Assembly: GCA_024138025.1 (NCBI GenBank)
Contig: JAMXBD010000723.1
Location: 139,001-203,000, forward strand
Reading direction: 5' to 3'
Length of the DNA: 64,000 bases
Origin: Combretum micranthum
Taxonomy: Eukaryota > Streptophyta > Magnoliopsida > Myrtales > Combretaceae
The notes under the pieces were generated by a model. That model was not told where the DNA came from, did no database searches, and was given only the letters and a program-made list of their open reading frames with translations. Made by a program: the position numbers and the translations under genes. Positions 35,551 to 47,701 of the stretch are shown here, in pieces; the stretch's first letter is position 1, and each line of letters opens with the position of its first letter.

Positions 35551-37439
35551 GGATTATCTTTTTTCTTATAACTTTCTTCCTCTTGTAAAGTAATCATTCC
35601 ATGAGTTTTGTTAGTAAAAAAGAATCTTGTTGTAGGTCATCAAGCTTATAAATATTTGTCACCTAGTTAATAATCCTCATTCTATAGCAATTTATCATCT
35701 TATCTTGTAAATTATGTCCTCTCATCCTTTGTAAATAAGGAATTGAAATTTGTTAACAAAGATGGATCCTTCATTATCCTAAAAGGTATGTATAAGCATG
35801 CTTGTCTAATCTAAGGCTTGATAATCACTTGTTCTGTACTAAAAGTGAGCTACAAATCTAATGAGATTAAGCTTAAGGGGAGGCTTAAGAGGCAACTGAT
35901 TTTTCAATTAATAATTAAGGCATTCGGCTAGCTCATTTTCCAAATGAACCCAATATAAATGGGGGAATTTAGTAAACTAAATTAGTTTGAGGCAAAGAAA
36001 AAGAAAAGTGGAAAAAATTAAAATCTATGAAAGGTAACTTCGTTATTTGAAACTTTAGGATGATAAGAGGCAAACTAAATCCTAAACTCTAACCTAAAGA
36101 CTTGAGCATTGAGTGATATTAAAGTGAGAAAACGAACTCATTTATAAAGAAGGTCCATGTTGAATTTGATATGTAGCATTCATTTCAATATCCTAAATAC
36201 ATTTACCCCTTACAAACCCCTTGAGTCATTTAGGAAATCTTTTTAAAAACAAACTCTTTTAAGAACCACTTTGCAATGAGGCATCCCATAATAAGGCAAT
36301 TAAAAGGTTATATTCATTAATTAAGAGAAAAAGATTAGCAAATTTGTATTTACTCTAGTTGTATAAATTTAAGAGCAATCGATTGATATCAATAATCCAT
36401 TTCTTTAGAAAGAACGAGGAGCCTCTAAAATCCAAAAAATATAGTTTTGAGTTAAAAGCACGGCCTAGAGTCCAAAAGAATGACCAAAGCCTAAAAGAAA
36501 GAAGAAGAAGGAAAAAAATGAAGAGGAAATCAAAATAAAAAGAGGAGAATGAAAAGAAGAAGAGGAAAGAACCTTAAAAAAATAAAAGAAAATTCAAAAT
36601 AAGCATAAAAGAAGAAATCCATGAAAAGTAAATGAGACAAAAATGATCAAATTACAAAGTTAAAGCCTAAGTTCCAATTGTGTCATACTGTCAACATTGC
36701 TTTATTTAAATGCTCTTTTAATCATAGAAATTGAGTTATTTTTTCTCTTAGAACTAAGGTCATAACCAATTCTAGTTTTTCTTAAAGCTTCTTGACTTTT
36801 AGATCTATGAAGTAATGGATATAAATTTCAATATGGTCTATACATAATATCTTTTGCGTAAACCATTAACCAAAAGCCTACATCACAACCCAAAGAAATA
36901 CTTAGTAAATTGACCTAAGGCATATCACTTACAATTTGGACCATACATTTTTTAATTCAAGTTAAAAGCATGAAAATAAGATTAAGAGGGTATGAGGAAA
37001 CCTTGTGGACTAGACAAATTAAAATGGGGTAGTTATTCCTAGGATAGAAATCATCCCTGGACATGAGAAATCATACATCCCAAGTTGATAGTCATTTCCA
37101 TAAAATTTAAAACTATTTGCCCCATATATGGAAGATGATACCCTATAAAGAAAAAAAAAAAAATCAAAGTCTTGGATGAAGGGTCTTACCTCCTAATTCA
37201 TAAAGTCTTTCAATGTGAAACCTTAAAATCAATCTAGGAGTCAAGTTTAAGAATAAGTTAGAATATAAGTGAGTGATCAATGAGGTAAAGCCATGCCTAT
37301 TTGTAGCTTTTAAATCCTGAAGGATTCCTAACTTGTTAACGATTTTTCAAAGGAGAAGTGAAAAACAAATTTTCAATAAGAGCATTTGACTCCAATTTTT
37401 CAAAGACCAGAAAATAAAAATAAAAATAAAAGGAAGAAG
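35551..37439. other. No gene seen
   Basis: Non-coding DNA with a purine-rich patch near 36480-36620. All frames are short and low-complexity. Confidence 0.45.
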
Positions 37440-37960
37440 AAGTTCAAGGATAGAGAGAATTCTTAGAAGTCTAGGAACCTTAGTCATCCTTCTTCCATCT
37501 AATAAAACCTCAAACTTTAGTTATCTTATAGAATTTTAAGGACTGTTAGTTGTCTTACGAAACCTTCATGAAGTTTAGTTATCTCACGAAGCCCTTGAGA
37601 GTTTAGGAACCTTAGTATTCCTATGTTGATAAAAACTTAGGAACTATAGTTATCCTACAAAAGGTAAGAGCTTTAGAAACCTTAATTTTTCCTATGTTTG
37701 AAAAAATAACGTAGAAACTCTACTTATCCATTGAAAGTTTAGGAACATTAACATTCTTATGTTTAGAAAACTTTATAATCCTTATGATCTATTGAACATA
37801 TAGAAACTTCAGCATACTTACACAAATCAGGAGCTATAATTATTCTTAGAAGTTTCGTTTATCCTAATCTATGTCTTTAAGACCTTTAGGTATCCTCCAA
37901 AAAGGTTGGAACTTCATCAAGTCCTTGGGAACTTCAATCATCCTTTGAGAATCCATGATG
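37440..37960. repeat. Degenerate tandem array related to AGGAACCTTAG
   Basis: Variants of TTTAGGAACCTTAG...ATCCTATG recur about every 35-45 bp, with a higher-order spacing of 70-78 bp (near 37591, 37669 and 37737). Confidence 0.6.
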
Positions 37961-38239
37961 ATATCCCTTCAAACCCATCAATCCAAAATGGTGCCCATCT
38001 AAAGAAGTGCTAATTTTGCCTTAAGAAACCCATCAATCCAAGTTACTATCATTTTCAAAGTTGTTAATTAGAAGAGATGCCTCCAAAAATTGTCCATCTA
38101 AGATGGTGCCTTATTCAAAATTGTTCACCCATCCCAATAATTTAGGAAATTCCATTCTTGAATACCATTTGAAAAGTTTTCAAAACCAAGTTATTAAGTC
38201 TTTAAAAAAAATGTATCAATCACCACTTTCCCATAATCT

Positions 38240-38890
38240 CTAAGTTGATCGCTTGCTCATGGGATTGCTATCTAACCTATCTTTTAGGATTGTTTGCTTA
38301 AAAAAACATTGTCCTAAATATCAAATCACTTGATTATAGAGAGCACTATCCTACCTTTCTTTTGGAATCATTTACTCAAATTAACACTATCTTAGCAATT
38401 AGGTTGCTTGCTCATAATGAGCGTTATCCATCTTGTCATTTCAGATCATTTGCTTAAGGGAGTGTCATTCTAAATATTGGACTACTTGCAGGTAAGGAGT
38501 GCTATCTTACCTTTCTTTTGGATTGACTGCTCGAAGGAGCACTATCCTAGTTACTAGGTCACTTGCTCGCAAGGAGCTCTATCTAACCTGCCGTTTAAGA
38601 TCATGAGCATTATCCTAGATTTTAGATCACTTGCTCATAAGAAGTGCTATCTAAACTTTCATTTAGGATCATTTGCTCAAAAGAGCACTATCTCAGCTCT
38701 CGAGTCACTTGCTTGTAGGAAATGCTATCCAACTTATCCATTAGGATCATTTACTCAAAGGAGCATTGTACTAGATGTTAGATTACTTACTCGTAAGGAG
38801 CACTATCCTACCCTTCCTTTAGGATTGTTGGCTCAAAAGGGACATTATCTTAACTTAGGATCACTTAGTAATAAAAGCATTATCCAATAG
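38240..38890. repeat. Tandem array, 78-bp unit made of two 39-bp halves
   Basis: About eight units start near 38247, 38326, 38401, 38482, 38556, 38624, 38702 and 38780. Each has a first half of the type CACTTGCTCATAAGGAGTGC and a second half with CATTTGCTCAAAGGAGCAC. The second half often forms a 5-bp-stem hairpin (38528-38541 and 38674-38687). Because 78 is divisible by 3, part of the array (38603-38890) stays open as a 26-residue periodic frame. I do not regard that frame as a gene. Confidence 0.88.
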
Positions 38891-38979
38891 ATTCATCAAA
38901 CTTGTACAAGTGCCTATTTTGATTTATCTATCATATTTCAAGTTATATTAAAAAAAAAAATTGTCTTAATTCACCTGTC

Positions 38980-39560
38980 ATATATCAAGTTCAAAACAGC
39001 TAGCTCAAAGAAGCGTTGTCTCAATTTATCTATTTTTTTTTTCAAATCCGAGACAGTTAGCTCAGAGGACTGTTACCATATTTAGAGTTTCCAAGTTCAA
39101 GATAGCTAGCTCGATGAAGTTGCTATCTAATTCAAAATCAAATTCTCAATATCAGTAATTGAGAGTTCGGAGGAGTGACATCAAATTGCTAGCTTAGAGA
39201 AGTGCCATCAGAATCAAATGCTAACTCAAAGGAGCACCAAAATAATAATAATAAAGCTAACTTGAACAAAGACCTTCAAAATTAAAAAATTCTAGTTAAA
39301 GGAGTACCATCAAAAATAGAAAAAAAAAAAAAAAAGTAAACTTAATGGAGTGCCTTCAAAATAAAAAATCAAATGCTAGTCTAGAGGAGCATCATCAAAA
39401 TCAAATTGCTAGCTCAAATGTATGCCCTTAAAATTCGAATGATCAATTTCAAAGATTGCTAGCTAAAAGGAGCATCATACAAAATCAAATGATTCACATA
39501 AGAGATTGCTAGCTTGGAGGGACACCATTCAAACATCGTTATAGCAAGTTCAAAAGTAAA
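38980..39560. repeat. Degenerate array with GCTAGCTCAAAGGAGCACCA motif
   Basis: Variants of GCTAGCTCAAAGGAGCACCA followed by TCAAAATCAAAT recur about every 40-55 bp. The CTCAAAGGAGCA core is shared with the neighbouring 78-bp array, so the two probably have one origin. Confidence 0.7.
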
Positions 39561-40800
39561 TCATTAACCCAAAGGTGTATGATCTTAACCCCTAATGCAT
39601 TCTTGGCAGTCAGCATCATTCCATTCTTTAGGTTCTTCTCTAACCTTTTGAAGGCAAAAACATGGTCTCACTTTTAGCTTTTGTGGTAATTCTTTGGTAA
39701 ACTTCACTACAAATCGAATGGCTATAAACGCTTTTTTTTTTTTTTCTTATAATTCACTAGTCATAGCTTTAATAGTATTAAAAATTTATAAAAACATTAT
39801 AACTCACTTAATTGAAGAACTTGTTAGTAATTTATTATTAACATTGTAATATTTATTTACAGTTTATTACAACTCTTTATAATTTATTAATAATGGTTTT
39901 TCATTACAGTTTTGTTATATTCAATAAAGTGCACCGTCGCTTGCAGTTTAGTATTTAGTTTTGAACTTAAAACACAAGGGAGAAATCCTGAGGAAATTAC
40001 TATTGCAGACGGATCCGGGTTGGCACCGGGTACCTAACCCCTTGGTTAGGTAGATTTATGTTTGATCCCCACATGCTTCTACGATGAGAATGTTGGATAT
40101 GCCGACACTGGTTTGGCCTAACATCTTTTTTAAATTAATTCAATATTAAATTGATACTTATAAAAATTTGATTATTTTATGTATAAACTAATCAAACTAA
40201 ATCAATATTAATCGATAAATCTAATATAAATAAAAATTCAACAATCTGTCCAACCTGTTTGATAAATAAGAAGAAATTGTAAGATCTATAAGAGCGATCA
40301 TCAAATTGACTTAGTTAGAACTAGTAGACCAAATTGGTGAAAAGTTTATTAGTCACCTCTGCATCTATCTGCTAGTGTTTTGCCTCACGAGCTTTGCATC
40401 TCCATCCTCTGGTCGTCTTCTCTACCTCACCCTGATAACATGGTTATATCTTACATTTGATTTAATAATAATCATAATAAAATAAAAATTTTCTTGTAGT
40501 ACAAGAGCACACAACCTGCTTGATAAATTTCGCAAACAGGGCTTTGATTAATAATTATATTTGATCAATCTATATTATGCTGAATGATTATGTAGAAAGG
40601 CGCCATATGGCTTATGTGGATGAATTGTGAGTTTGTGTTTTATAACCCGCTTCCGAGTACCTCCTAGCCGCTCCACTAAGCTAGGCTTCCAACAAGCGCC
40701 ACCACTGCAAAACCAGGTACTCTCTCTCTCCTGTTGTTGTGGCCTTGTGGGCTTGATCAAAACATGGTGTTTGTAATTTTGATATGTAGTTCATTGTGTG
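39561..40800. other. Upstream flank of the DHDPR gene; possible SINE-like patch
   Basis: No coding frame is credible. At 40010-40130 a GC-richer island reads GTTGGCACCGGGTACC, then 40 bases later GTTTGATCCCC, which loosely recalls Pol III A and B boxes, and it ends in a T run. No target duplication was found, so a SINE is only a possibility. A short minus-strand frame at 40575-40760 has no family resemblance. Confidence 0.35.
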
Positions 40801-40810
40801 ACTGGTGTGT

Positions 40811-40950
40811 TTTTATAGAGGGAGTACTTTGTAGAACAAAGTGGTGAGATTTACAAGCAATTCATCTTTTGATGGCTTGATGGGTAAAAGACAGATATAT
40901 AATGCATATATAATCGACTGTATCACCCCAGGTTCGTTATATAGCATTTT
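40811..40950 (+). promoter_or_regulatory. Probable core promoter of the DHDPR gene
   Basis: TATA-like sequences lie at 40811-40820 (TTTTATAGAG), 40895-40902 (TATATAAT) and 40906-40912 (TATATAA), 70-170 bp upstream of the start codon. A CT/GA-rich leader (40948-40980) precedes the ATG. The exact start site cannot be chosen by eye. Confidence 0.35.
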
Positions 40951-40986
40951 CTTCTCTCAGGGAAGAGGAAGAGGAAGCAACAATCA

Positions 40987-43900
40987 ATGATGGCTTTTGC
41001 AACTGTTCCTGGGGTTGGGATCCATGGAATGAATACAAGACGGATTGCATTTTCAATTGGAATAGGAAGGGAAACTTTCCCCAAACCAACTCATCAATGT
41101 AGTTTCCGTTTCCGAGTGCATTGTTCCAACAAACACGATATACCTATCATGGTAAACTGTTGCTATTTCTATTACTACCATAAATGTACCTCCACCCACT
41201 TGCTAATGCTTGGCAATACTTAATATGGCAGGTGAATAGCTGCACTGGGAAAATGGGAAAGGCAGTGGTACAAGCTGCCAAATCTGCTGGGCTTCATCTT
41301 TTACCGGTGTCATTTGGGTGCGAAGAGGATGCTGGGAAGACCATTGATGTTTCAGGTTCACACATAGAGGTTCATGGTCCTTCACAAAGAGACAGTGTTT
41401 TGTCTTCTTTGTTCCGTGAATACCCCAACATGATTGTGGTCGACTACACCGTCCCTGATGCTGTTAATGCCAATGCTCAACTCTATTCAAAAGTTGGGGT
41501 CCCTTTTGTTATGGGTACAACTGGAGGAGATAGAAACCTTTTGTATAAAACTGTTGAAGATGCCAATACTTATGCAGTCATCTCCCCTCAAATGGGAAAA
41601 CAAGTTGTTGCGTTTCTTGCTGCTATGGAAATCATGGCAGAGCAGTTTCCTGGTGCTTTTGCTGGCTACTCCATGCAGGTAAAGTTGTCATTTCAAATTT
41701 AAATTTTACCTTTGAAAAGGCAAAATGCTAGGATTCCATGGTTTGATTGCCCAAAACAAGGCAACATAATGAAACATATTTGGCATTTTTATGTGAACCA
41801 CAGAAATAGAGTATGGTCAGGTTGAGCCAACACTGAATTACCGATGGGTAATAATTTCTTGTTTGTTGAGATGCCTGAGTTTGGAGGAAAATACTCCAAC
41901 TTAGATCAAAGTCCAGTGATGTTTTTGGATGGACATTATCACTAGAAACCTTAGGTATCTTTGATATGGTAATAGGCACTCCAGTGGTTAGGGCAGCCCT
42001 ATGATTGCAGGCTTTGTATACTATAGGATGTGATCTTGTTTGCCATTGTTAATGATGGGGACTGGCAAGTGCCCAGCTATGACGAGTGGGAAGTTGTGAA
42101 AAATGGGTTGGGTCTTTCTAACAAGCCAGTATCCAATCGGCAAGATGCACTGCTTTGGGTACCTGTACCAGGCCATGTGTTTTCCACAAGATCTGCAATG
42201 ACCCAGGTATCCAAAGTGCTGTGGCAGATTTTCTGTGACTTGCAACACAATAGAGACTCTACATGCTTGATAAGACCCAAATCAGGAGAGATGTTGATGA
42301 TGAAACTTGTTTTTTTGAGTGGCTCCATGAAAACACACAAGCATTTGCTTTTCTTTGCTCTTTTAACACAAATGTGTGGAAGCAAATTATCACCCAATGT
42401 ATCCCTCAATTTTTTATTTTTTTTTGGGTTGAGTAATATAGCTCAGGAATCAACCAAAAAACATAGCTCAGGATTAGTGGAAGTGTCTGGAGCCAAGTTC
42501 TCCTTATTAAGCAATGAAGACTTGCATTTGCAACAGCCCCTGCTGTAGTGGATAATGCTTGTCAAGTGAGGAATGATGTAGGGGTTGGATGGCCACAACC
42601 TTGGGAAGATGCAATATGTAGAAGCATGATTTGCCTGGATTAGGTGACTTTCACTGGATGACCTAGAGAATAAACTTTGAATTTTCACATATTTTTTTCA
42701 AACTATGCAAGCTATACTTGAGGGGTATCTTTCAATACCTTTAATTTGCTTATTCCCTTTTGTTACTACCTGGAGCAGAGTCATACATTGTAAATACAAT
42801 ATATAAAGTCATCCATACTGGTACCCTTAATATTAATACTGCAACTTACTGAATATAAAGGAAAGAAGTTTCAGAATGCTCTAGATCTGATGTGCTTATT
42901 TGTCTTCAAGCCTGTTGTTACTTCTTCATTTGCTTTTAAGTTGGTGAGATAAGTGCAAGTTTTCACTTCATCTTGCTCATGTGGTTGCTTTTGATGATTG
43001 GATAGTTGTGTTGATTCTTTGTTTGGTTGGCAGGTGATGGAATCCCATCAAACAAGCAAATTGGATACATCTGGTACGGCTAAGGCAGTCATTTCTTGCT
43101 TTGAGAAATTGGGGGTATCATTTGACATAAATCAGGTATGTCAGCTTGTAGGTTGGTGCTTCTACTATATAAGTTACGTTGAACCTGTGCAAAGTTCATC
43201 ATGAAAATTTGAAAATACTTGCATCTTTAATTCGCTAATCATTGCCAAAGACCACCAACCCTATATAATCCACTTTATTCAACTGTACCCTTGAATCTTG
43301 TATTACGGAATCCTTAGCAGCCTCGTGTTCTGAATAGCAGAATGGGAACTGAGGCACACATAAAGCATCTGCTATGAACCCATAACCAAAAGTCAGAAAG
43401 GTGGACCAGATGGATATATTTTATTCAGATATTGGGCTGCAATTTCTACTTCGGTTCTCTTCATAAGTTTGTTGTGTCATTTCATAGTCTAATCGGGCAC
43501 GTATATGGTATATGCTTGCTAGAGAGAGGGGAATTTTCCTTGGCCTTGATAACCTTTTTTTGAGTATCATGGACCTTGTGCTCTTAGCAATGTGAATTTT
43601 TATGTTCAATCATGATTCTAAATTTTTGGTGAAATTTATCAGATACAAATGATCCGAGACTCTAAACAGCAGATTGAGATGGTCGGCGTTCCAGAAGAAC
43701 ATTTATCTGGTCATGCATTCCACATGTATCATCTCACATCACCAGATCAAACGTAATAATGACTCATATTTAATGCTGTTAGTTGAAAGTGCTTTATGAG
43801 TTAACCTGTATATAAGTGTTTTCATCACCCAAAAAAAAAACGATAATATCTTTTTGCTCTACTGCAGTGTCTCATTTGAGTTTCAGCATAATGTATGTGG

Positions 43901-44135
43901 TCGATCTATATATGCAGAGGGCACCATTGACGCTGTATTATTTCTGGATAAAAAGGTGCATGTTCTTTCATTTTCTTAGTAGGGGGACCTCAATAATAAG
44001 TATCTGTTCCTTTTGGTTGCTGTAATTACTGGTTCCTCTGTTGTAACAAATGCTTTTCATATGCAGGTCCAAATGAAGGCAGATAAGAAGATTTACAATA
44101 TGATTGATGTCTTGAGGGAGGGTAACATGCGCTGA
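40987..44135 (+). CDS. dapB: 4-hydroxy-tetrahydrodipicolinate reductase, chloroplast type (six exons)
   Basis: DHDPR makes the second committed step of lysine synthesis: NAD(P)H-dependent reduction of the product of dihydrodipicolinate synthase, in plastids. Exons: 40987-41151, 41232-41678, 43034-43135, 43643-43752, 43868-43955, 44067-44135. All introns are GT-AG and the total is 981 nt, 326 aa, normal for plants. Residues 1-50 are Ser/Arg/Phe-rich, like a transit peptide. The nucleotide-binding loop VNSCTGKMGKA is at 56-66, GTTGGD at 150-155 and ISPQMGKQVVAF at 172-183. The catalytic segment ESHQTSKLDTSGTA is at 207-220; by homology with bacterial DapB His209 and Lys213 are the active-site pair and Ser-Gly-Thr (217-219) binds substrate. 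It ends REGNMR. A second ATG follows directly (codon 2). Intron 2 (1355 bp) hosts LINE debris. The DapB-like plastid assembly factor CRR1 is a less likely alternative because the catalytic motif is intact. Confidence 0.95.
42027..42400 (+). pseudogene. LINE reverse-transcriptase C-terminal (zf-RVT) relic inside intron 2
   Basis: An open frame from 42027 reads VILFAIVNDGDWQVPSYDEW, and later NRQDALLWVPVPGHVFSTRS. This matches the stretch 'W.WP......D...W.....G.FS..SA' that precedes the zf-RVT domain of plant non-LTR retrotransposons and derived RNase H-type genes. In another frame from 42299 it continues DETCFFEWLHENTQAFAFLC then SFNTNVWKQI, the 'C..C....ET..HLF..C.F...VW' signature. One frameshift therefore lies near 42270-42300, and the second Cys of the first pair is lost (CFFE). 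It lies in sense orientation relative to the host gene, between donor 41679 and acceptor 43034. No upstream RT core or poly-A tail could be delimited. Confidence 0.65.
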
Positions 44136-47100
44136 AGCTTGACAATAATATATGAGGAGATGTTTCTTTGAAAAATTGTTGAGATCGCAGATCAATTTTT
44201 GGAGAGAATCATAATTTTTTGTTCCAGTTAGTTTTAGAGCTTTTCTACATTTTCTCTTGTTCTGGAGAACTCTTGAGATTCAGATTCTCTGCTTTATTAT
44301 TAATGTAGGATGATTGAATGATTGAGTCAGCTGAATTATTAATGTGACTTCGTACTTCCTTAAGCATAGATTATAAGAAGCATTTTGGTTTCTAGAAATC
44401 ACTGCAAGCTTGAGAAAATGAGTGCATGTTGTGATAAGAAAAAAATGCTTGTGGGTATGAAATTGCTGTTTCGATACTTGAAGCCTATCGGTGCTGTGAG
44501 CACATTAGGAGTTTGGTTCAACATGTAATGTCAGAAGGATCTATCCTCCCTTACTGTTTTTTAAGAGTTTGATGCGGACCGGTGGAAAGAGGGATGATGT
44601 TGTCAACCTTTAGCGTTTTTAATTTGCATTGCTTGGTAGCTGATATAAAATCTGCCATCCGAAACCCAAGAATACTAGAAAACATTTGAGTGTAGTTATC
44701 TTCTGTTAATCGCTGCTTGGCATATTGTAATCCACCTTATGTTGCTGTATTTCTGAAATTTAATGCCCATTCTTGGTGTCATGCTCTAATTTGACTTTTA
44801 ATACTACTAGAAGAGAAACCTAGACAAAATCATGCTCCAGTTTATTTAATTCCGTACCATTTTAATCCATATATTGACTGTGGTACCAGCTGATATATTT
44901 CTTCACTGCCATGCTTCACATACGAAACATAGAAACTGCCACTCGACACATAGCTCTATAGTAAATTTATTTTCAGTGCCATCCCTTGTCTGGATCAATT
45001 ATATATGAATTTTTGGTAATTGAACATAATGGGTTACCTGGTTAAAAAAAGAACCTCGTCTGAGCATTATTGTCGGGTATTTTGTGTAGTTGAAATAGAA
45101 AAGCAAGAGAAAAAATAAAGATGCAAGGGTGAGTATTTGAACCTTGACCAGTGATGAATTTTACATACATTTAAATCTATTGAGAAGACAAGTAGAGCAT
45201 GTCTAATTGGATGTGCTTTACACTAGCACACTTTCCATGCAAAGGGCCTCTTTTAAAAGGCCCATTGTGGATGAACAATGGATCCTGCACTGCACAAAGT
45301 TAGGACCCTAATTTTTTATTTTTTAACCCTTTTTCTGTCATTTAGTGTTACTGTTGGGTTGTAGTTTAGTGCTCTTACTACATCCTGCTTATTATCATCA
45401 TGAAAATTTGGAGCTAATGTCACTCTAATCATTGTCTCAAGCCACACACCATCTTATTAAACCGCATTCTTGAACCTTACATACGTGTTTTCATCGTTGG
45501 AGATATACGTGATGGGGTTTTATCTCGTCGGTTTTGATGCTATTGAGGTGTATTTTATGTTGTTCCAGGTCGAATTTCATGGACGATTCTAGCAAACATC
45601 AAAGAACAATCATCATCGTGAAGATTGGAACGTTCTGGATTGGATATTTCTTTGGTTTGAATATCAGCCTATATTCCGATTAGGAGTTGTTCATTATTGT
45701 TTGATAAAATTGCAAGCAAACGGACCAACATTTGAGATCCGATGTAAATAAAGGATACTTAGGATAGGATTTTAAGTGATTTCAAAGAGAGATTTCATAG
45801 CAAATGCTGGCATAATATCGTTAAATTAAGCAAATTTAACACATTTTTTTATTAGATAGTGACTGGATCTCTGTTTTGATTTTATTAAGGTTTGATTTTT
45901 TTTTATTTTAACCTCCTATTGTTATATAATATGGCTTTCCTGAGTTGCATGTAGTGTGCTTTTCTTTCTTTCTTTTATTTTTTCAATTTAATTATTTGAT
46001 ACTTTTGGTGGAGATGGGGATTCTTTGTGTTTAAAATAATGAACAAAAAATAAATTGAAGGCTATGGGTATGTATGTTAAGATAGTTGTTGGAAAGTCAT
46101 TCATAATCATTCAGAGCTCTCACGCTTTTTCATTGTAGACTGGCACTTCCACAGACCCTTTTTGTGCATGAAATTGCTACCTTCTTAATTGGCAACTGCA
46201 AGTTCCAAAGAGTCCAAGGGGCTACTTTACATGGTCAAAGGGAATGCTTTCTGAAACTCCTTCAGAAAAACATCAGAATTGATTGGTTACATTGGAACTG
46301 AGTTAGTTCTCTTTTGTCTTTCCTTTACTGCTATTATTGTTGCATTGATATTCCGTAACAGAGATTGTATTTTTCCTTTTTTTTTTTCTATAGAAAAAGA
46401 ATTAGTATACATTATGTAATATTTGTTATGATCGCTTCTATAAAATTTTCAACTGCAATCATAGTATTTTAGAAATTTAATACGGCTAGCTGAGCACAAG
46501 CTAAGTAGATAGAAATGTTGGAAAGTGAAGCTAGAACCAAATAAGTAATGATGGTTCACTATAATAAAATGGAAACAGGTCTCTTTATTTATTTCCTCTC
46601 TATTAGCATTGATTTATCCTCTTAAAATGTGGACACTTTTGATTCATGGTTACAATTATATAAATGGAAATAAGATAGAAAAGAATTTAATAATTTTAAA
46701 TGACCCTGATTATTAATTTGTACAATAAGAAAAATTGCAAGAAATGAAGGAAGCAGTTCAAATCCAAAATCGAGTGATGTTAATGCAAATTGAAGGAAGT
46801 TACGCTTCCACCGACAGCCATTGATCTTTGCCATTGCCTTCCACTGTCAGTTGATATCTTCCATTGGAAATAATTAATATCCACAACTACACTATGTTGC
46901 TAAACTAAAAAAGATCAAGTATTGCAAGCTTGAAACTATGAAAAGTATATTTGAAAAAATTGTGTTCTTCATGAAATGAACCTACCACCTTAGAAGAGAA
47001 AAATATTTACATAAATGCTACTGCTCGGAGCTAGAAAATTTAGTTAGACACTGTCATGCGAATTAATTCTAATCCGGTTTGTCCATCCATCCATATAATC

Positions 47101-47701
47101 CCAACCATTCATCAAAATAATTTGAGTAGAAGGATAACAAGAACCCTAAAAAGAGATCCACAGAATATAGTGTAGAGATCTAATCTATGGATATACCATG
47201 TTGGAGTCTTGAGACATGGTTTTTTTCCTTTTCTTAAGCCATCATCAAGATATGATTAATGTCTAATTAGTAATTTATCATGTTTAAGATAATAAAAGAA
47301 CAGGAATGTCATAATTACGGATGCGATTCCATCATTTGACATATTTAAATTGACCACAGAGGCCAATAATGCTTTCTTGCAGTTGTAGGCGCCCATCCAA
47401 TTTCATAGGCACCATTCAAGCTGATAGCGGCTTAATTAACATGAAAGATGTCAAAAAAAAAAAGAAAAAATGCTGCAACCGAAGAGCTTTTCTTGTTATA
47501 TTTATTTACCTTTTTTTTTTTACCTAAACAAATTGCAAAATAGTTGAAATCACAAATTTCTGCCTACACGATAGGAAAGGAACTAACATCAAAGAGCTAA
47601 AAAGAATAAGTTTGGAAATGATTGCTCGAACCCATAAGTCAAAAGCATGCATATTCCTCTACTCCATTTATTTGTATATGATAGATAGATAAAAGATGGT
47701 T
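44136..47701. other. 3' UTR and downstream flank; no further gene seen
   Basis: The 3' UTR of the DHDPR gene probably covers the first 150-250 bp, but no canonical AATAAA was found close by. The rest is AT-rich intergenic DNA. Short frames such as 46622-46834 on the minus strand have no recognisable features. Confidence 0.5.

Noticed and set aside
38603..38890. 95-aa repetitive frame as a repeat protein
   Set aside because: It exists because a 78-bp tandem unit is divisible by three. There is no conserved start and neighbouring units are broken.
34074..39560. CRISPR-like arrays
   Set aside because: Repeats are contiguous tandem units without unique spacers, in a plant genome context.
40575..40760. 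61-aa minus-strand frame upstream of the DHDPR gene
   Set aside because: No family resemblance, no splice or promoter context. It is within the likely promoter region of the opposite-strand gene.
42030..42548. 172-aa frame taken as a nested gene in intron 2
   Set aside because: Its recognisable part is LINE zf-RVT sequence and the signature continues in another frame, so it is a relic and not a gene.
45540..45720. A possible exon after a TTGTTCCAG acceptor-like site
   Set aside because: The following frame is short, closes in all phases soon after and shows no protein family motif.
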